Shown here in pieces: positions 21,274 to 33,111 of a stretch of 64,000 nt of DNA (its first letter is position 1; every line of letters starts with the position of its first letter). A program made the translations under genes and the position numbers. The DNA is from Coptis chinensis (taxonomy: Eukaryota > Streptophyta > Magnoliopsida > Ranunculales > Ranunculaceae): assembly GCA_015680905.1 (NCBI GenBank), contig CM027378.1, positions 75,359,501 to 75,423,500 of the forward strand, in the 5' to 3' direction. Under the pieces are notes generated by a model. The model was given only the letters and a program-made list of their open reading frames with translations. It did no database searches and had not been told where the DNA came from.

Positions 21274-23988
21274 GTAAGCTTCCTTTTACGACTTAATTAT
21301 TTGGTCAGTTCAGACTTTTTTGTTTACTACATAAAAGTTAGTGGTTTATGGCATTATTTCTTATAAACTAAGATTTGGTTCTTCTGCGTGAACTTGGAAT
21401 TGGTTAGTTTAAGAACCTGATAAAGTATAGGAGAACCTCTCCTGTTTGGGACCATTAATTTCAACCTTGTTAAGGATTTAATGATTTTTTGCTCTCCTCA
21501 CCATTCTACTTTGATCATCGATATGCTTTATATACCGATTTGCATTGAGCTTTACGTGCCATATTAAACTGTCAATTTGGCATCATAAGCTTCATCGAAT
21601 TATTTATCTGTATCCCAAGGCTTAATATAAAGATTATTTATCTGTTCGGAAAATGACTTTTAGGAAGTATGTATGTGATTCATGATTGTATGAAAACGGT
21701 GGCTACTGAATGACTAATGTGTTGGGAATCATTTGCATGGTTTTAAGACTTATTGCATCAGATTTTAATAGTTAATGTTGTTGTAGTTCAAGTCGATGAG
21801 GGGATTATTACTTGGGAAGTTATGAACATGATATTGTGCTGATTCCTCAAGGTGGTTTCATGTTTGTCGTGCCATTTGTTTTAGGTAACCTATAATTTGA
21901 GTTTTCTTTGATATCTTTCAGGCTCAAAAAATCCTTACGATAAGTAGAATTTTGTTTTAATGTTTTTTTTTTCTAATGAAGTTTCTTTGTTAGTTTTACT
22001 TCTATTGGTCTTCTTCACTTTTGCTTCATCCATCTATTTTAAACAGTTATTGAGCACACACAGTTATAACTCGATTGGATTGGTACACTTGATAATGATT
22101 ATAGAAAACAATGTTCTTCATTTGGGTTAATGTGTTTTTCATTTGAGTTAAATAGGATTTGACCACAACATCATAATGAAAAACTCTGTTATCTCAAATC
22201 CAAACCCTACGCTAATTGATTCCCCACCTCAAATTCTATTGGGGCCATCTGTTGTTTCATCTCACTGTGCTACGAAAGTACACTAAACTTAATTATCAGG
22301 TATTAAATATCCCTCTCTTTTTTGGTGTTTACTTGGTCTGATTCTTCAGATGACAAGGCTATTCGATCACTTTATGCCATAGACATTTTAATTATTTTCT
22401 CTTATACTAATTCTAAATGTAACATTCTTCATAAACTTGAACAACTGTCCTGCAATTCTGGAATTTCCTCAGGAAAAAGAGTTAAGTTCTTGTCGAGCAT
22501 CAAAGAGAAGAAGAGAAAGGTTTGAACAGGTTTGCCCTCTTTTTTTTTGTCTCTTTGGTAGTTTGGTTGGTAATGTAGATTATATATTGGACAATATAAT
22601 ATAGTGGGATGGGATGGGCCAAGTGTGCAATTGCAAATACACCGAAAACATACAGTAGATAAGTGCCCCCAACTAAGCAAATGGGAACCACCTCTTTTGT
22701 GCAGGACAAGTCAAGTTGTGGTGATCTCTCAATGTATTTCTCAAGAGGTAAAGGTTTTCAGTTTCCTTTTGCAGTTACTGACAAAGTAGTTATCAAGGTA
22801 TGTTGTTCAAATTTAAGTATGTATGCTTGCTTTGTCTTATAAAAGTTGACCTGTAGTAACTAAAAGAATTGGAAGTAGGGAAACAAGAGGACACCTCTAC
22901 ACTTTGTGGGACGGGAAGCTATTGTAACAACACAATGTTTGAATGGATGGTTAGTTATTTTTTGCTTACATTTGTTTTAATTTCTACGGGCTTATATTTT
23001 TGTGCAACTGTGCATTCACAAATTCTTAATTTTGGTTTCTTGAGTCTTGCTCTCATTATCATGGTATCTTTATTAATAATATTTTTATAAAACTTTTTAA
23101 TGTGTTCTTCATTGTGACCTTAATAGCAATCAAAATTTTCATCTGTTGACAACCCAGATTTACTTTTCTTATTGTGTATAATATTTTTGAGGTAGAAGTT
23201 GAATAGAAGAGGAAGAAATTAGGGTAGAGAGAAGTTGTTGTTGAAGAACGGAGAGAAATGGTTTTTCAGGTTATGGAATTCATTTGGTGTGTGTGTGAGT
23301 GTGTGAAATGAGTGAACAGTCGAGATCCCATGAGTAAAAAGTGGGTACTTAAACTTTGCTGACATAGACACCCTCAGAGACCAGGAAAAGGGACTGCTAT
23401 CTTTATAATGTATCTGTAAGTCCATGCATTTTTTTCAAATTTATTTACCCTTTTTACAGTGCGCTGTCTTTTGATTGTAAAAGTTCAACCTGTTTTCTAT
23501 AGTTGCTGCATTTATTGGATACGAGTTGGTTTTACCAATTAACTTACTGAACTATGCAAGCACCCCCATAACAATGATGTGATTCATGCTTGCCTAAACC
23601 TTTGGGTTGATATATTTATACTTTGATTTATCTTATCAATTGCCTTTCTACCCATTTCTTTTGAGAGAATTTGTTTGGTCAGTCTCCTTTCTATACCAAA
23701 CTTCGTACATTTGGGATGTACCTTATATATGAACCTTAGCAAAAAGGAGTATTTTTTCTAGATCAATGGGTTTTAAATAGCTTTATTGATCGTAATTAAT
23801 TGGGACTATTACTTCCTATTTAGTTTATCTTTTTTATCAGCAGTTTTTTTCTCTTGATTTGAAGAGATTCGCTCACTTATTATTCTTTGTTTAATTAGGA
23901 TCTTTTTTCTCGGCAGTTTCTTTTTCTCTCTCCTTATTTATTCATCTCTATATGCCAAAGTTTAAGTACTCATGGGAAATCATGATGA

Positions 23989-24037
<49 letters not shown>

Positions 24038-27000
24038 CTAAAAAATCATTAGGAGAGAAAAAAAAAAAAAAAGGAAGATTACGAAAAAATAGGACAAAAA
24101 AAATGCCAAATTAAGAGTCCCAATTAATTATGTTTCCTAAAAATCGGGACAAAAAAACAAAAGTAAATTTACAGCAAAAAATGCAAACCCATCTTTCTCT
24201 CTCACTCTCACGAAGAAGAACACGGCGATGACTCAATCTTCAAAGTTCAAACCCCAACTTCACCCCGATGCTACAATATCACCCCTCTCCTTACGACTTA
24301 CGAGTGTTCATCTTCAAGTCTCTCTTCTAAATAACAACTCTTCTCAGTCACATACTCACATGTGCGTTCTCTCAATCCTCCTCTTCTTATGCCGAGGATT
24401 ATTTATTTATTTTTAAATTTATTTTAGCTTGTATTTGTATTGAACTGATTAATCAGATTTCCATTGCAATCTCACTCAATAAAAATAAGACTGGACCAGC
24501 GATTCAGGTTATCTATTAAGTTATATATTAAGTAAAGATATATTAGGGTTTATAAGATTCTAAACCCCACGAGTCCCCTAAATCCTTCTTTCTCCACCTT
24601 TGAATTCACATCCTTCTTAACTCTGCGGTGTTTTGCCAATTTCAATCATTCTACTATCGTTTGTCATTTTCTTTTGAGCTTTCATTCTGGATTGCACCTA
24701 TATTATTTACCATCTCAACTCATCTACACCAAAGGACAATAGCAACAACCATTCGAGCCAAAATCACTAACTTTCAAAAGGACACCTACCAAATCAAATC
24801 TACCCAATTCTCAACATTAATTATTTCATTATCGGTTAGAACTTTGAAATCGAGGGAGACGAGAGAGAACCATTGAAGTCAATTTTTTCTTCTTCGACAG
24901 TGGTGCTAAAGCTTTGATCGAGTTCTTCTTCATTGGGGGAGAGTCGGAGAGCTTCGATTCTTTATGATTTTTTTTTCGTGGAGTTGATTTCTTTTTTATC
25001 ATGGAGTCGATTCCAGGGAGAAAAAGGAGATTTTCTAGATGAAAACAAGACTAATGCTTGGCTTGGCACTGGTGAAACTACCAGCAAATCACGGTCAGAA
25101 TAGATGCATGGTCGCCTCGAATAGGGATGTTCCTAAAGTAAATTTAGAGGTATCAGGCAAGTCTACAAGTTTTACAATCCCAGTTGGCCATTGTAGGGAA
25201 AATTATCAGTATTCATTGCCATTGGAGTATAATTGTCAAAACTCAATAATAATAATAATAATAATGAGCTTCTATTTAATTGTTTGCTAAAGTTTCTTTT
25301 GTTTTTTTTAATGTCTTATGTAGGTGTCAGGACCTCTTAGTCAAGGATGTTGTCGACTAGAGAGGAGGGAGACGTGGTGGGCATAAATATCATAGAGAGA
25401 AGCATGATTTACCAGCTGGTATATATTGCTTTAATCCATTGTATTTAGTTGATACGAACTGTTCCTTATCAGGATATATATTGTGAACGTGACGATACCT
25501 TGAGCAGATCACTACAACAAGAGGAGTTGATTTATACTGAATCACCAAGAAGTGAATCAGAAGTTCACGCCTTGAATCCTTGGCGCAGTTAGGGGACTAT
25601 CGCATAAGGCCTATTCCTTTAAAAGTGAATTTTCTATGCGAATAGTGTATATAGATTGTGGGCATGCAGCATACTTTTATAACTAATCCCAACAATTTGG
25701 AATTTAAGGTTGGAATAGATCTAGGGCCCAAGAAGCACAATTCTTAAGCTAATTATATATTCAAAATTACAAAATGGTGTGTCTAATTTCAAATAATGAT
25801 TAATATTTATTCTGTTTTTGGAATTTTTCTTTTTTTTGCAGATTTTGGCAGTCGATAAAAACCGCCAGAACTATGAAATTGGTTTACTCATTGTTCGTAA
25901 GACAAGGCATATATAGATTTTGGAGATGAAAATTCCTATGACTAAGCTTATAATGCCGTGATTGCTTATAATTTTTAGGTGCTTTAATATGAGTTGGTAG
26001 TTGCTATGAGCAGAGGGGTGTTTTAACCTACTATACGACTTACCAATTGTCAAGCTATCTTCGATTTGGGTTTAGGATTTTTAGCTTGATCGAGGTGAGA
26101 GGTAATTGTATTGTGCTGCTAGCTAGGTTTTGAAATTTTTGTATGATTACATAACGATTTTGGTTGTTTATGACAGTTCACTATTCCAATAGTTAATGGA
26201 TCTTGATGGTATTCAAGTTTTGTTGCTCAGAGAAGCGGGTAAAAGTGTAATGGATGTGAAATATTTGATCATTCATCATTGGCAATCAAAACTTGCATTT
26301 AGCAAGGAAGGGAGGACACTCTTTCATCATAGGGTTCTTCATACTGCCGAGATGATTAGAAGCCTGTTGTCTAGGGGTAAGTGCTAAAGGTTTATCGGTG
26401 TATGCTAAGAAGTTCGTAAAGGTTATTTTATCTTCTTTGTTATTGTCTGATATATACTCAGTCCCATTTATTTTTAATTATTATTATAATTTTTCTATAG
26501 GACCCTTTCCTACCTACCTCAGAAGCAGTGCTATTTAAACTTAAATTAAGTAATTTACTTTGCCAGTGACGCTTTGAAATCCAAGAAACTAATGGCTATA
26601 GAGAATTGGCTAGGTTTCACATGCAACCGGTTGAGCTGTTCCATATTTTTCAGAACTTACATCCAAGCACCATCGAGATATTATTGATATATATTACTAC
26701 CAATATGGACTGTGTTATGGCTAACAATGCGTGTTGCCTTCAGTTGAAGCTAAATCAATGATTGTAAATTGACATCTGGCTAGGATTTCAAACTTTTAAT
26801 GGATTGTCGGTGTAGCGCCTATTTAAGTCACTATTTGTAGGTTGCGGTTGCTTAATTTAATTGCAGTGAGGTGATTGTTGAGATTAGTTACTCACTGTGT
26901 GATTTTGTGTTGCAAGTTGTGACCATCAGCAAAATTATATTATATTAAGAGTTTATTATACTTATCTTTATCTCTTTTGGTGTTATGAAAATGCATGTCC

Positions 27001-27051
27001 TTCAATATACAATTAGACTTAGCTTGCTTAATAAAATAAAAAATTCTTCAG
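21274..27051. other. Long stretch without identifiable gene
   Basis: AT-rich sequence with scattered short open stretches (for example 25039-25290 and 26196-26387) that read like protein but have no family I can name. A 44-bp A run lies at 23990-24033, with more A-rich sequence to 24110. A GTGTGTGTGAGTGTGTG run lies near 23287. Pieces near 22490, 22700, 25340 and 25490 might be further degraded exons between possible splice sites; evidence is too weak to annotate them. Confidence 0.4.
23990..24033 (+). repeat. Poly(A) tract, 44 bp
   Basis: Uninterrupted A run, followed after a short gap by another A-rich stretch. It may be a retroposon tail, but no element body with target duplication was seen around it. 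Confidence 0.9.
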
Positions 27052-27895
27052 GTGCTTGAAGATGGTGTGCTGGATCCAGAGACAACATGGATTTCTTTCT
27101 CCCCATCCCCCATGCATTATGCAGGTCTGACTGAGGTGCAGTGGCATACAAAGGCTAGGATCAATGCTGGGGCAAACTTTTACATAGCGGGTCAAGACCA
27201 AGTGGGTATGAGCTACCCTGGTGGAGAAGAGAGATCTCAATGATACTGATCACGGGAAGAAGGTACTTAGTATGGCTCCAAGATTTGAACGGCTAAACAT
27301 TCTCCCATTCAAGTTGTGATAAATTTTCATGTTCATGGTATCTATAATGGAAATAGTTGGTCTAATTTACAAATATTAATGATTTTTCACAATTCAACTA
27401 CGTCTACAGGTAGCTTCCTATGACAAGACTAAGAGCAAAATGGCTTTCTTTGATCTATAAGGCCTCGAGATTTTGTATTCATATAAGGGAATAAGGTAAC
27501 TTCTATCTGCCAAATTTTTGTATGTAATGAGAACTCTGTAATGAGACATCATCATAACCCTTTAAGTGAAATGAATGCTGCAAGTGAATACAGATCTTAC
27601 ACTTCATATTATACAGATCTTACCCATACTATACAGATCTTACACTTCATATTCTTTTTTTTTTGTAACTTGTTAAATTTTTTGAATCAATTACCTTTTA
27701 GCGAAAAAAAAATGAAATGAATGCTGCAAGTGATTTCCTAAACAATTATATGTTCATTCTACATATGTGAACACTTGCAAAGAACATAGAAAATCCACCA
27801 GATGGTTTCGTGTGTCCTAGTGGAATACTATGACAATTTGGTTCCCTCTAGAAATGGCTGACTGCCTGAAGCTGTTCCAGCTTAGGGTCAGTAGT
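27052..27895 (+). pseudogene. ATP sulfurylase, 3' exons, decayed
   Basis: An exon begins after AATTCTTCAG at 27051: [58 protein letters not shown], clearly the catalytic C-terminal half of plastid/cytosolic ATP sulfurylase (sulfate adenylyltransferase, first step of sulfate assimilation). A frameshift near 27225 leads to [14 protein letters not shown] and ERLNILPF. A second exon near 27413 encodes VASYDKTKSKMAFFDL with a stop where Pro is normal, and a third near 27770 encodes LAKNIENPPDGFVCPSG followed by disrupted sequence up to the normal C terminus near 27895. Introns are retained, so it is a genomic not processed copy. Upstream exons are missing. The likely 3' UTR extends to about 28300. 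Confidence 0.85.
27590..27655 (+). repeat. Short repeats of ACAGATCTTAC in an intron
   Basis: ACAGATCTTACMC recurs at about 27592, 27615 and 27638 inside the second intron of the ATP sulfurylase fragment. Confidence 0.7.
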
Positions 27896-28324
27896 GTGAA
27901 GAACTTATTTATCTATGAGGGAGAAACATTGAGCATATCTAACTCCTGTGTGTTCTTGATTTGAAGCTGTATTTATTGTAATATATGTCCAACTTTTAAT
28001 AAAGCATTCAAGGTAGTGGTGCAGATAACAGCTATCCTTATGGTTTGCCACTATAAATGGTTTTCTTAAATAATATAAAACAAGTTATTTCGTTATGACA
28101 TTTTTTTCCACATACATCCTACTTTTATCTATCCGTTGATATACTTTCGATGTTGTTGTATTATGAAGAATTCGGTAAAGTGAGGTATTGGTGTCTTCAA
28201 GTTTTGAAGTAGGATGCTTACAGATATTAGACTCATGTATATTGCTCTGTGTTCAATTCGACGTAAATTGTTCAATTTGAGGAGTATGATCAAGAAGGAT
28301 TAAAAATGATTCTGACAAAAAGCA

Positions 28325-28396
28325 TGGAGCAAATCAACTATTAATGTAGCATAATACACTTATAATAGGCCGGAGCAAGTCAACTATTAATGTAGT
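28325..28396 (+). repeat. Subterminal direct repeat before Helitron-like end
   Basis: GGAGCAARTCAACTATTAAT followed by GTAG occurs twice (about 28326 and 28373), the second copy leading straight into the GC hairpin at 28400. Duplicate subterminal sequence fits a repeated or nested Helitron 3' end. Confidence 0.75.
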
Positions 28397-28399
28397 AAA

Positions 28400-28426
28400 C
28401 CGGCCACAAGCCGGCATTTTGGCTAG
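28400..28426 (+). other. Helitron-like 3' terminus: hairpin plus CTAG
   Basis: CCGGC (28400-28404), loop CACAA, GCCGG (28410-28414), eight bases CATTTTGG, then CTAG (28423-28426) followed by T. Helitrons end in CTRR just downstream of a GC hairpin and insert between A and T. Two further end-like copies follow: GGCCGACATTTTAG-CTAG-T and CAATTGG-CTAG-T within the next 40 bp. Confidence 0.55.
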
Positions 28427-29236
28427 TAATTGGCCGACATTTTAGCTAGTAACAATTGGCTAGTAACAATTAGTTTTGCAACAAGTTAAATTAGATTTTA
28501 ACCTCTTTGTAAGAAGAAGAGTTCATGATTGTTGTGAGAACTATTTTAATTGTTCGAATGCGGCTATAGATTAACAAATAATCAATCTGATCTAGGCTGG
28601 TGGCCAATGCTCAAACAAGAAGTGTTACACGACATCTTAACTTATGTTTTTAGATGACCAAACACGACATCTTAACTTGAGTTTTCAATCTTTAATATAT
28701 AGAAAAATGTGGGGGTTGAATAACAGTGTTTTGGTGTACGTCCTAGGGGTAATTTGGTAATTTTCAGATTTTTTTTCTTTCTTAGAGATAAAATAGTAAT
28801 TTAACGTTTATAATTTTTAAAAAAAAACTCAATAGAACCCACGTGGATACTACGTGCACAGTGGCTAGTAAATAAATAAAACTTGGAGTAGGCGAATAGC
28901 ACGTACAGACTTTTGATGGGTCGCTGTAAGCTTTTCTCTCGCCTTCACCACTTTGCCGTAATAGTAACTCTTTATTTACACCACCTAACAACACCTACCC
29001 TATTGGCTATTATCAAGAATTAATATAAATGGACTAATTACAGTCTAGAACATTGCAACCACACCAGTAGTTGTTGACTGTAATTAATGTGTTTATTTTA
29101 ATTCTTGAATTTTCTACTACAGATGGAAGTATGGAACAAAAGGTGCGTACCCCAAAGATTTAGACAACCTATATAGTATATACTGCCAAGTCGATTTGCA
29201 ATAGTAATTTGAGATAGTAATTTGCTATAAAAATAG
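28427..29236. other. Intergenic, no gene seen
   Basis: AT-rich. Apart from repeated CTAGTAAC words just after the Helitron-like end and the 9-bp left target duplication of the next MITE (29228-29236), nothing recognisable. Confidence 0.5.
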
Positions 29237-30003
29237 GAGGATTGCTAGTGTCCTGACCCCTTAAGAGGGGTAGGACTATCTTACCTCTTAAAAAACAAAA
29301 ATATTCGACCAGGTAGAACAGGTTAAGTGTTTAACACCTTGGAAAATAACTCAGTATGTTTTCCACTTCTCCACCCCATCTCCTCCCCCCACTCTTCTTC
29401 TAAATCTTTTAAATCCTTTATTAAATTTCTCTTTTTCCAATCTTTTAACTCTTCTCCAAAATCACAATCTTTTTTAATAAATCACCGCTTTTATTAAGTT
29501 TCCATGAAATTGTCAATCAGCTTTATTTGAAGCATCCTTAGCAGTAGATCTTCTAATCTGCTTCTAAATATTGATTTTAGTCTATCCATTAGTTATCTAA
29601 ATATCTCTCTTTGTAAAAACGAATTTCTCTAAGAACATTGGGTTCTCTACCTTTAACATCATACATTTAAAGTAGTTACAATTGTTAAGATATGGATTTG
29701 ATTTTTTGATATAATTATATCCACATTTTTAAGTGGTGATAGAGAGGAATTAGTTACAATGGGGTTGAAATATATCTAGAACAGTCGGTGGCGGCATAAA
29801 AATAGTAGAAGAAGAAAAGACAATTCATCAGTAGAAAAAAGAGGAGAATCGGCCAACTGTACTGGAATGGAAGTGGGAGAGATTGAGTGAACTCGATGGA
29901 CTTGTTTTGAACATGTAGAATGGGTCAACAAGTAAGTTTATTTTGTTTTTATGGGGTTAGAATGGTCCTACCCCTCTCAAGGGTCAGGACGCTAGCATTC
30001 CTC
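29237..30003. mobile_element. MULE-type non-autonomous element (MITE)
   Basis: 767 bp with ~40-bp terminal inverted repeats. Left GAGGATTGCTAGTGTCCTGA and right GTCAGGACGCTAGCATTCCTC are inverted copies, continuing through AGAGGGGTAGGAC. Both ends are flanked by the identical 9-bp target duplication TAAAAATAG (29228-29236 and 30004-30012). Nine-bp duplication is the hallmark of Mutator-like elements. The interior is AT-rich with no coding region. Confidence 0.92.
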
Positions 30004-30677
30004 TAAAAATAGCTAGCGGGCAGCATATAAAGACCCCACACCCTCAAGATTTTTACACAAATTCTATTACCACACCACCCCGGCCCTAATTCAATTACGA
30101 GTTGCATATACCATTTAGTGATATATTATTTGTCTTGAATCTTGGTTATGTCCTTGAGAACTTGTACTGTACCAAAAAAAACTATACATAATTTTTAAAG
30201 AACGCCTTGTAGGGGGTGATTTTGGATCGTATCAAGGGTTTTCAGAATAATTTTCAATTTTTTTTTTTCAAATAGCAATTCGGAATTAAAAAATACAATA
30301 TTTTTTTCTTTTTTGGCAACTAATTTTAACATATTAAATATTAATGCCATTCTTCGGCAACCATTTCAAAACTTGGTCAATATGGTGTATACGGAATAAT
30401 ATCAAATTTTTGTGAGGAGATTTTTTCCTTGGACAAGTTTGGGCCTGGTTATGCATCAACAAAAATGCTTACGCTGCACGTATAAGCCATTATTTTTCTG
30501 ACTTGGTTTCAGATGGGCAAGACTTGTCGACGACCAATAGTAAAGTGAATCTCCTTACCGAAGCTAGCTGTTTATGTACTTTGTTTTTTCTTTGTTATCA
30601 AATGTGAAGATCGATCTCCCTCACTGCAAGGACATATTGTTGGATCTTTCCCTAGTATCTCTTCATTATCTCAAGGC
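30004..30677. other. Intergenic, no gene seen
   Basis: AT-rich with short T and A runs. Nothing recognisable. Confidence 0.5.
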
Positions 30678-31042
30678 CCAAAATATCGATATCGATCAAT
30701 ATATCGGTGTACCAAAAAACCGATATATATCGGATATATCCATTATTTTGGTGACCATTCCAAACTATTTAAAATATCGGATATATCGGACATATAATAT
30801 CGGAAATATATCGGAAATATATTGGAAATATCAGATTTATATTAAAAAATGGTCAAAAAGTCAACCGATATATATCGTAAATATCGGATATATCGATTAT
30901 ATCGGCGATATAAAGTTTTATATCGGAAATTCCGATATATATCGGGAAAAAAGGGTTATATATTCAGTGGATATATATCGGAAATATCGATGTCGGTGTA
31001 CCAAAATACCGATATATATCGGATATATCGGCGATATTTTGG
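30678..31042. repeat. Palindromic ATATCG repeat element
   Basis: About 365 bp dominated by CGATATATATCG and GGATATATCG words, self-complementary at many scales. It opens CCAAAATATCG and closes CGATATTTTGG, an 11-bp terminal inverted repeat. The block TCGGTGTACCAAAAxACCGA followed by TATATATCGGATATATC occurs near both ends as a direct repeat (about 30703 and 30991). An open frame exists across it, but only because the repeat lacks stop codons. It looks like a MITE or satellite-like insertion; no target duplication was evident. Confidence 0.7.
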
Positions 31043-31242
31043 TCCATGCATTATCTATAATTAGGCTCGATTTCGTGGTTCCATGTACAGGTACCGTCTC
31101 TTTCTCTTACGGTCTCTCTCTCTTCTTTAATAATATATTAAAAAAACATAAAAAAACAAAAAGGTTTGTACACATATCAGAAAATTAGCAATATCTCTTA
31201 TCCATCAGCTAATTTGCCCAAGCCCTTTATAAATAGTAGAGA

Positions 31243-31588
31243 TGTGAGATACAAGAAGAGAAATGATAATCAATCAAGCTTTTTCTTTATTCATTAATAG
31301 TGAAAATGATGTTATAATGTTTTTTTCTCTTTCTCTCTTTGTTACAATTCATAAATAGCATAACTTCTCCCTCTTGAGTGTTGTGTCATATGCTTCTTGT
31401 GGAATAAATTGAGTGCTTGTGATCTGTCATTTTCTCACTTGTCTCTTTTCTCTTTTTATAGTTGCTCCCACATGTACTCTTTCCAATAGTTTGGTGACAT
31501 GTGTCATTTCTTTCCTCACTCTTTTGTACATATAATAATCATTGAAATAAGGGCAAATATCGTTAGTGTACGATATTTGGCCACCACA
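31243..31588 (-). repeat. 3' LTR of LARD-like element
   Basis: Plus-strand reading starts TGTGAGATACAAGAAGAG and ends TTTGGCCACCACA. On the minus strand it is preceded by the purine tract GAGAGGAGGCGA. TSD AGAGA at its outer side. Confidence 0.88.
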
Positions 31589-33111
31589 TCGCCTCCTCTC
31601 GAAATTTTCAAATTTTATAAGTGAAAATTTGAAGATTTCGAGAAACAATATAAGAAATTCTTTTTTTTTTATCCGATACTGTTCATTGAAATTGCGCATC
31701 AACACTGTAACTCCTGATACTGTACATCGGCACTATTTATATACACTATTCATCCGATAATGTTCCTCAACACTGTTCATTTGATACTGTACATAAATAC
31801 TATTCATTCGATACTTGTTTCGACCCACACCTACGTGGCAAATGTCCATTAGTAGTGGTCTCAATTTTATTCGTTTAATCAACAGGGCTAAAGCTTAATT
31901 TGCAATATCATGGATCAATGTACATGCCCATTAACTCATGTGTCTAAGGCTGAACCTTAGCCACATAGCTTGCCACTAACATACATTAGTTTATATCTAG
32001 ATTCGTTTCTTATCAAAGGGATAATTATCAGTTGAGAGTTATATTCAATTACAATTACTTAAGCTATAATGAGTCTCTACTCTACCTATATAAATACCAA
32101 ACTATTTTTCATACAGAACTACGTTCTTGAGACTTGATTCCATCGATAATTTGGGTATGTAGGCAACCGAAAGGTACAGTCTCATCATTCTCTCGATCAC
32201 CATCACTTTTCTCACTACTTCTATACGTTATTCATCTCTTTCGTCACCACTTAGTGTTTTGATCACTTGTGCATCGACATTATACACTCTTGATACTGTA
32301 CATCGACATTGTTCATATACACTATTCATTCGATACTGTTCATCATTACTGTTCCTTGACACTATTCACCCGAGATGGGAATTTTGAAATTCGATATGGA
32401 TTATTTTGTAAGTAATTTTTCAAAATTCGAGATGACATTTTTGTAAATAATTTTTCGAAATCCGAGATGGCAATTTTATTTTTCGATATTGACCTGGTAT
32501 CAATATAATTATATAGACATCAGAATTTTTTTATATTGACCTAGTATCGAGACAATGGGCTACAAATACCAGGATTTTTTTATATTGACCTGAATATCGA
32601 TATAATTCTACATATACCAAGATTTGAATTGAAATTGAAAATTTTGAATTTGAAGTAAAATTTTGATATAAGGAATTTTTGAATCCGAAATAAAATTTGA
32701 TAAATTGAACATTTTGAATTTGAAGTAGAATTTTGATATAAAGAACTTTGGGATCCGAATTTTGACAATATAAAGTTTTGAATTTGGAATAAAAATTGAT
32801 AAATTGAAAATTTTGAAGTTTGAAATAAAACTTTTGAATTTGAAATAGGATTTGATAAATGAAATTTTTTGATAAAAGAAATTTTTGAGCTCTTCATCCA
32901 ATTTCAAATGATCCATCCATATTGTCATTAAAAAGTCGCCTCAGGCCAAGCGATAATTTCATATCAGTATTTGATTTGTCGCCCCCAAGTGATAACTGTA
33001 AATATCGGTTCTTTAAAATATCATTCCTCACTTTAAATCATCAATGAAATATCGAGGTGAATAGCCTTACATCATCAATAAATTTTTTGTCCCCAAGTGA
33101 TCTGTTTATAT
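31589..33111. other. LARD internal region, part 1: AT-rich repeats, no gene
   Basis: Contains repeated TGATACTGT(A/T)CATC...CACTATTCAT words (31680-31810, 32270-32370) and, at about 32600-32900, degenerate repeats of AATTTTGAATTTGAAGTA / GATAAATTGAA type with ~60-bp spacing. From 32930, phrases like CCCAAGTGAT and TATCG recur. Open frames here on the minus strand are products of the repeat, not genes. Confidence 0.6.

Larger units (their letters stand above)
18382..28426 (+). mobile_element. Helitron-like gene-capture segment (5' end not seen)
   Basis: Four unrelated gene fragments with introns lie head-to-tail on the plus strand: Rxt3-like (18410-19397), ARP1-like RRM (19908-20550), an unknown exon (21052-21273) and ATP sulfurylase 3' exons (27052-27895). 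The segment ends at 28423-28426 with CTAG followed by T, 8 nt after a 5-bp GC hairpin (28400-28414), as Helitron 3' ends do. Plant Helitrons are known to accumulate same-strand genomic gene fragments. The 5' TC end was not found; it could lie left of the Athila-like insertion, beyond the window. No Rep/helicase sequence is visible, so this would be non-autonomous. The left boundary given is simply the end of the Athila LTR. Confidence 0.45.

Noticed and set aside
26196-26387. Upstream exon of the ATP sulfurylase fragment
   Set aside because: The peptide does not resemble the ATP sulfurylase segment that should precede the 27052 exon.
30574-31188. 204-codon open frame
   Set aside because: The frame is a by-product of ATATCG repeats (Ile/Tyr/Arg-rich periodic peptide), not a gene.
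32580-32928. Two overlapping minus-strand frames rich in Phe/Ile/Ser/Lys
   Set aside because: Generated by degenerate AATTTTGAA-type repeats in the LARD-like interior.
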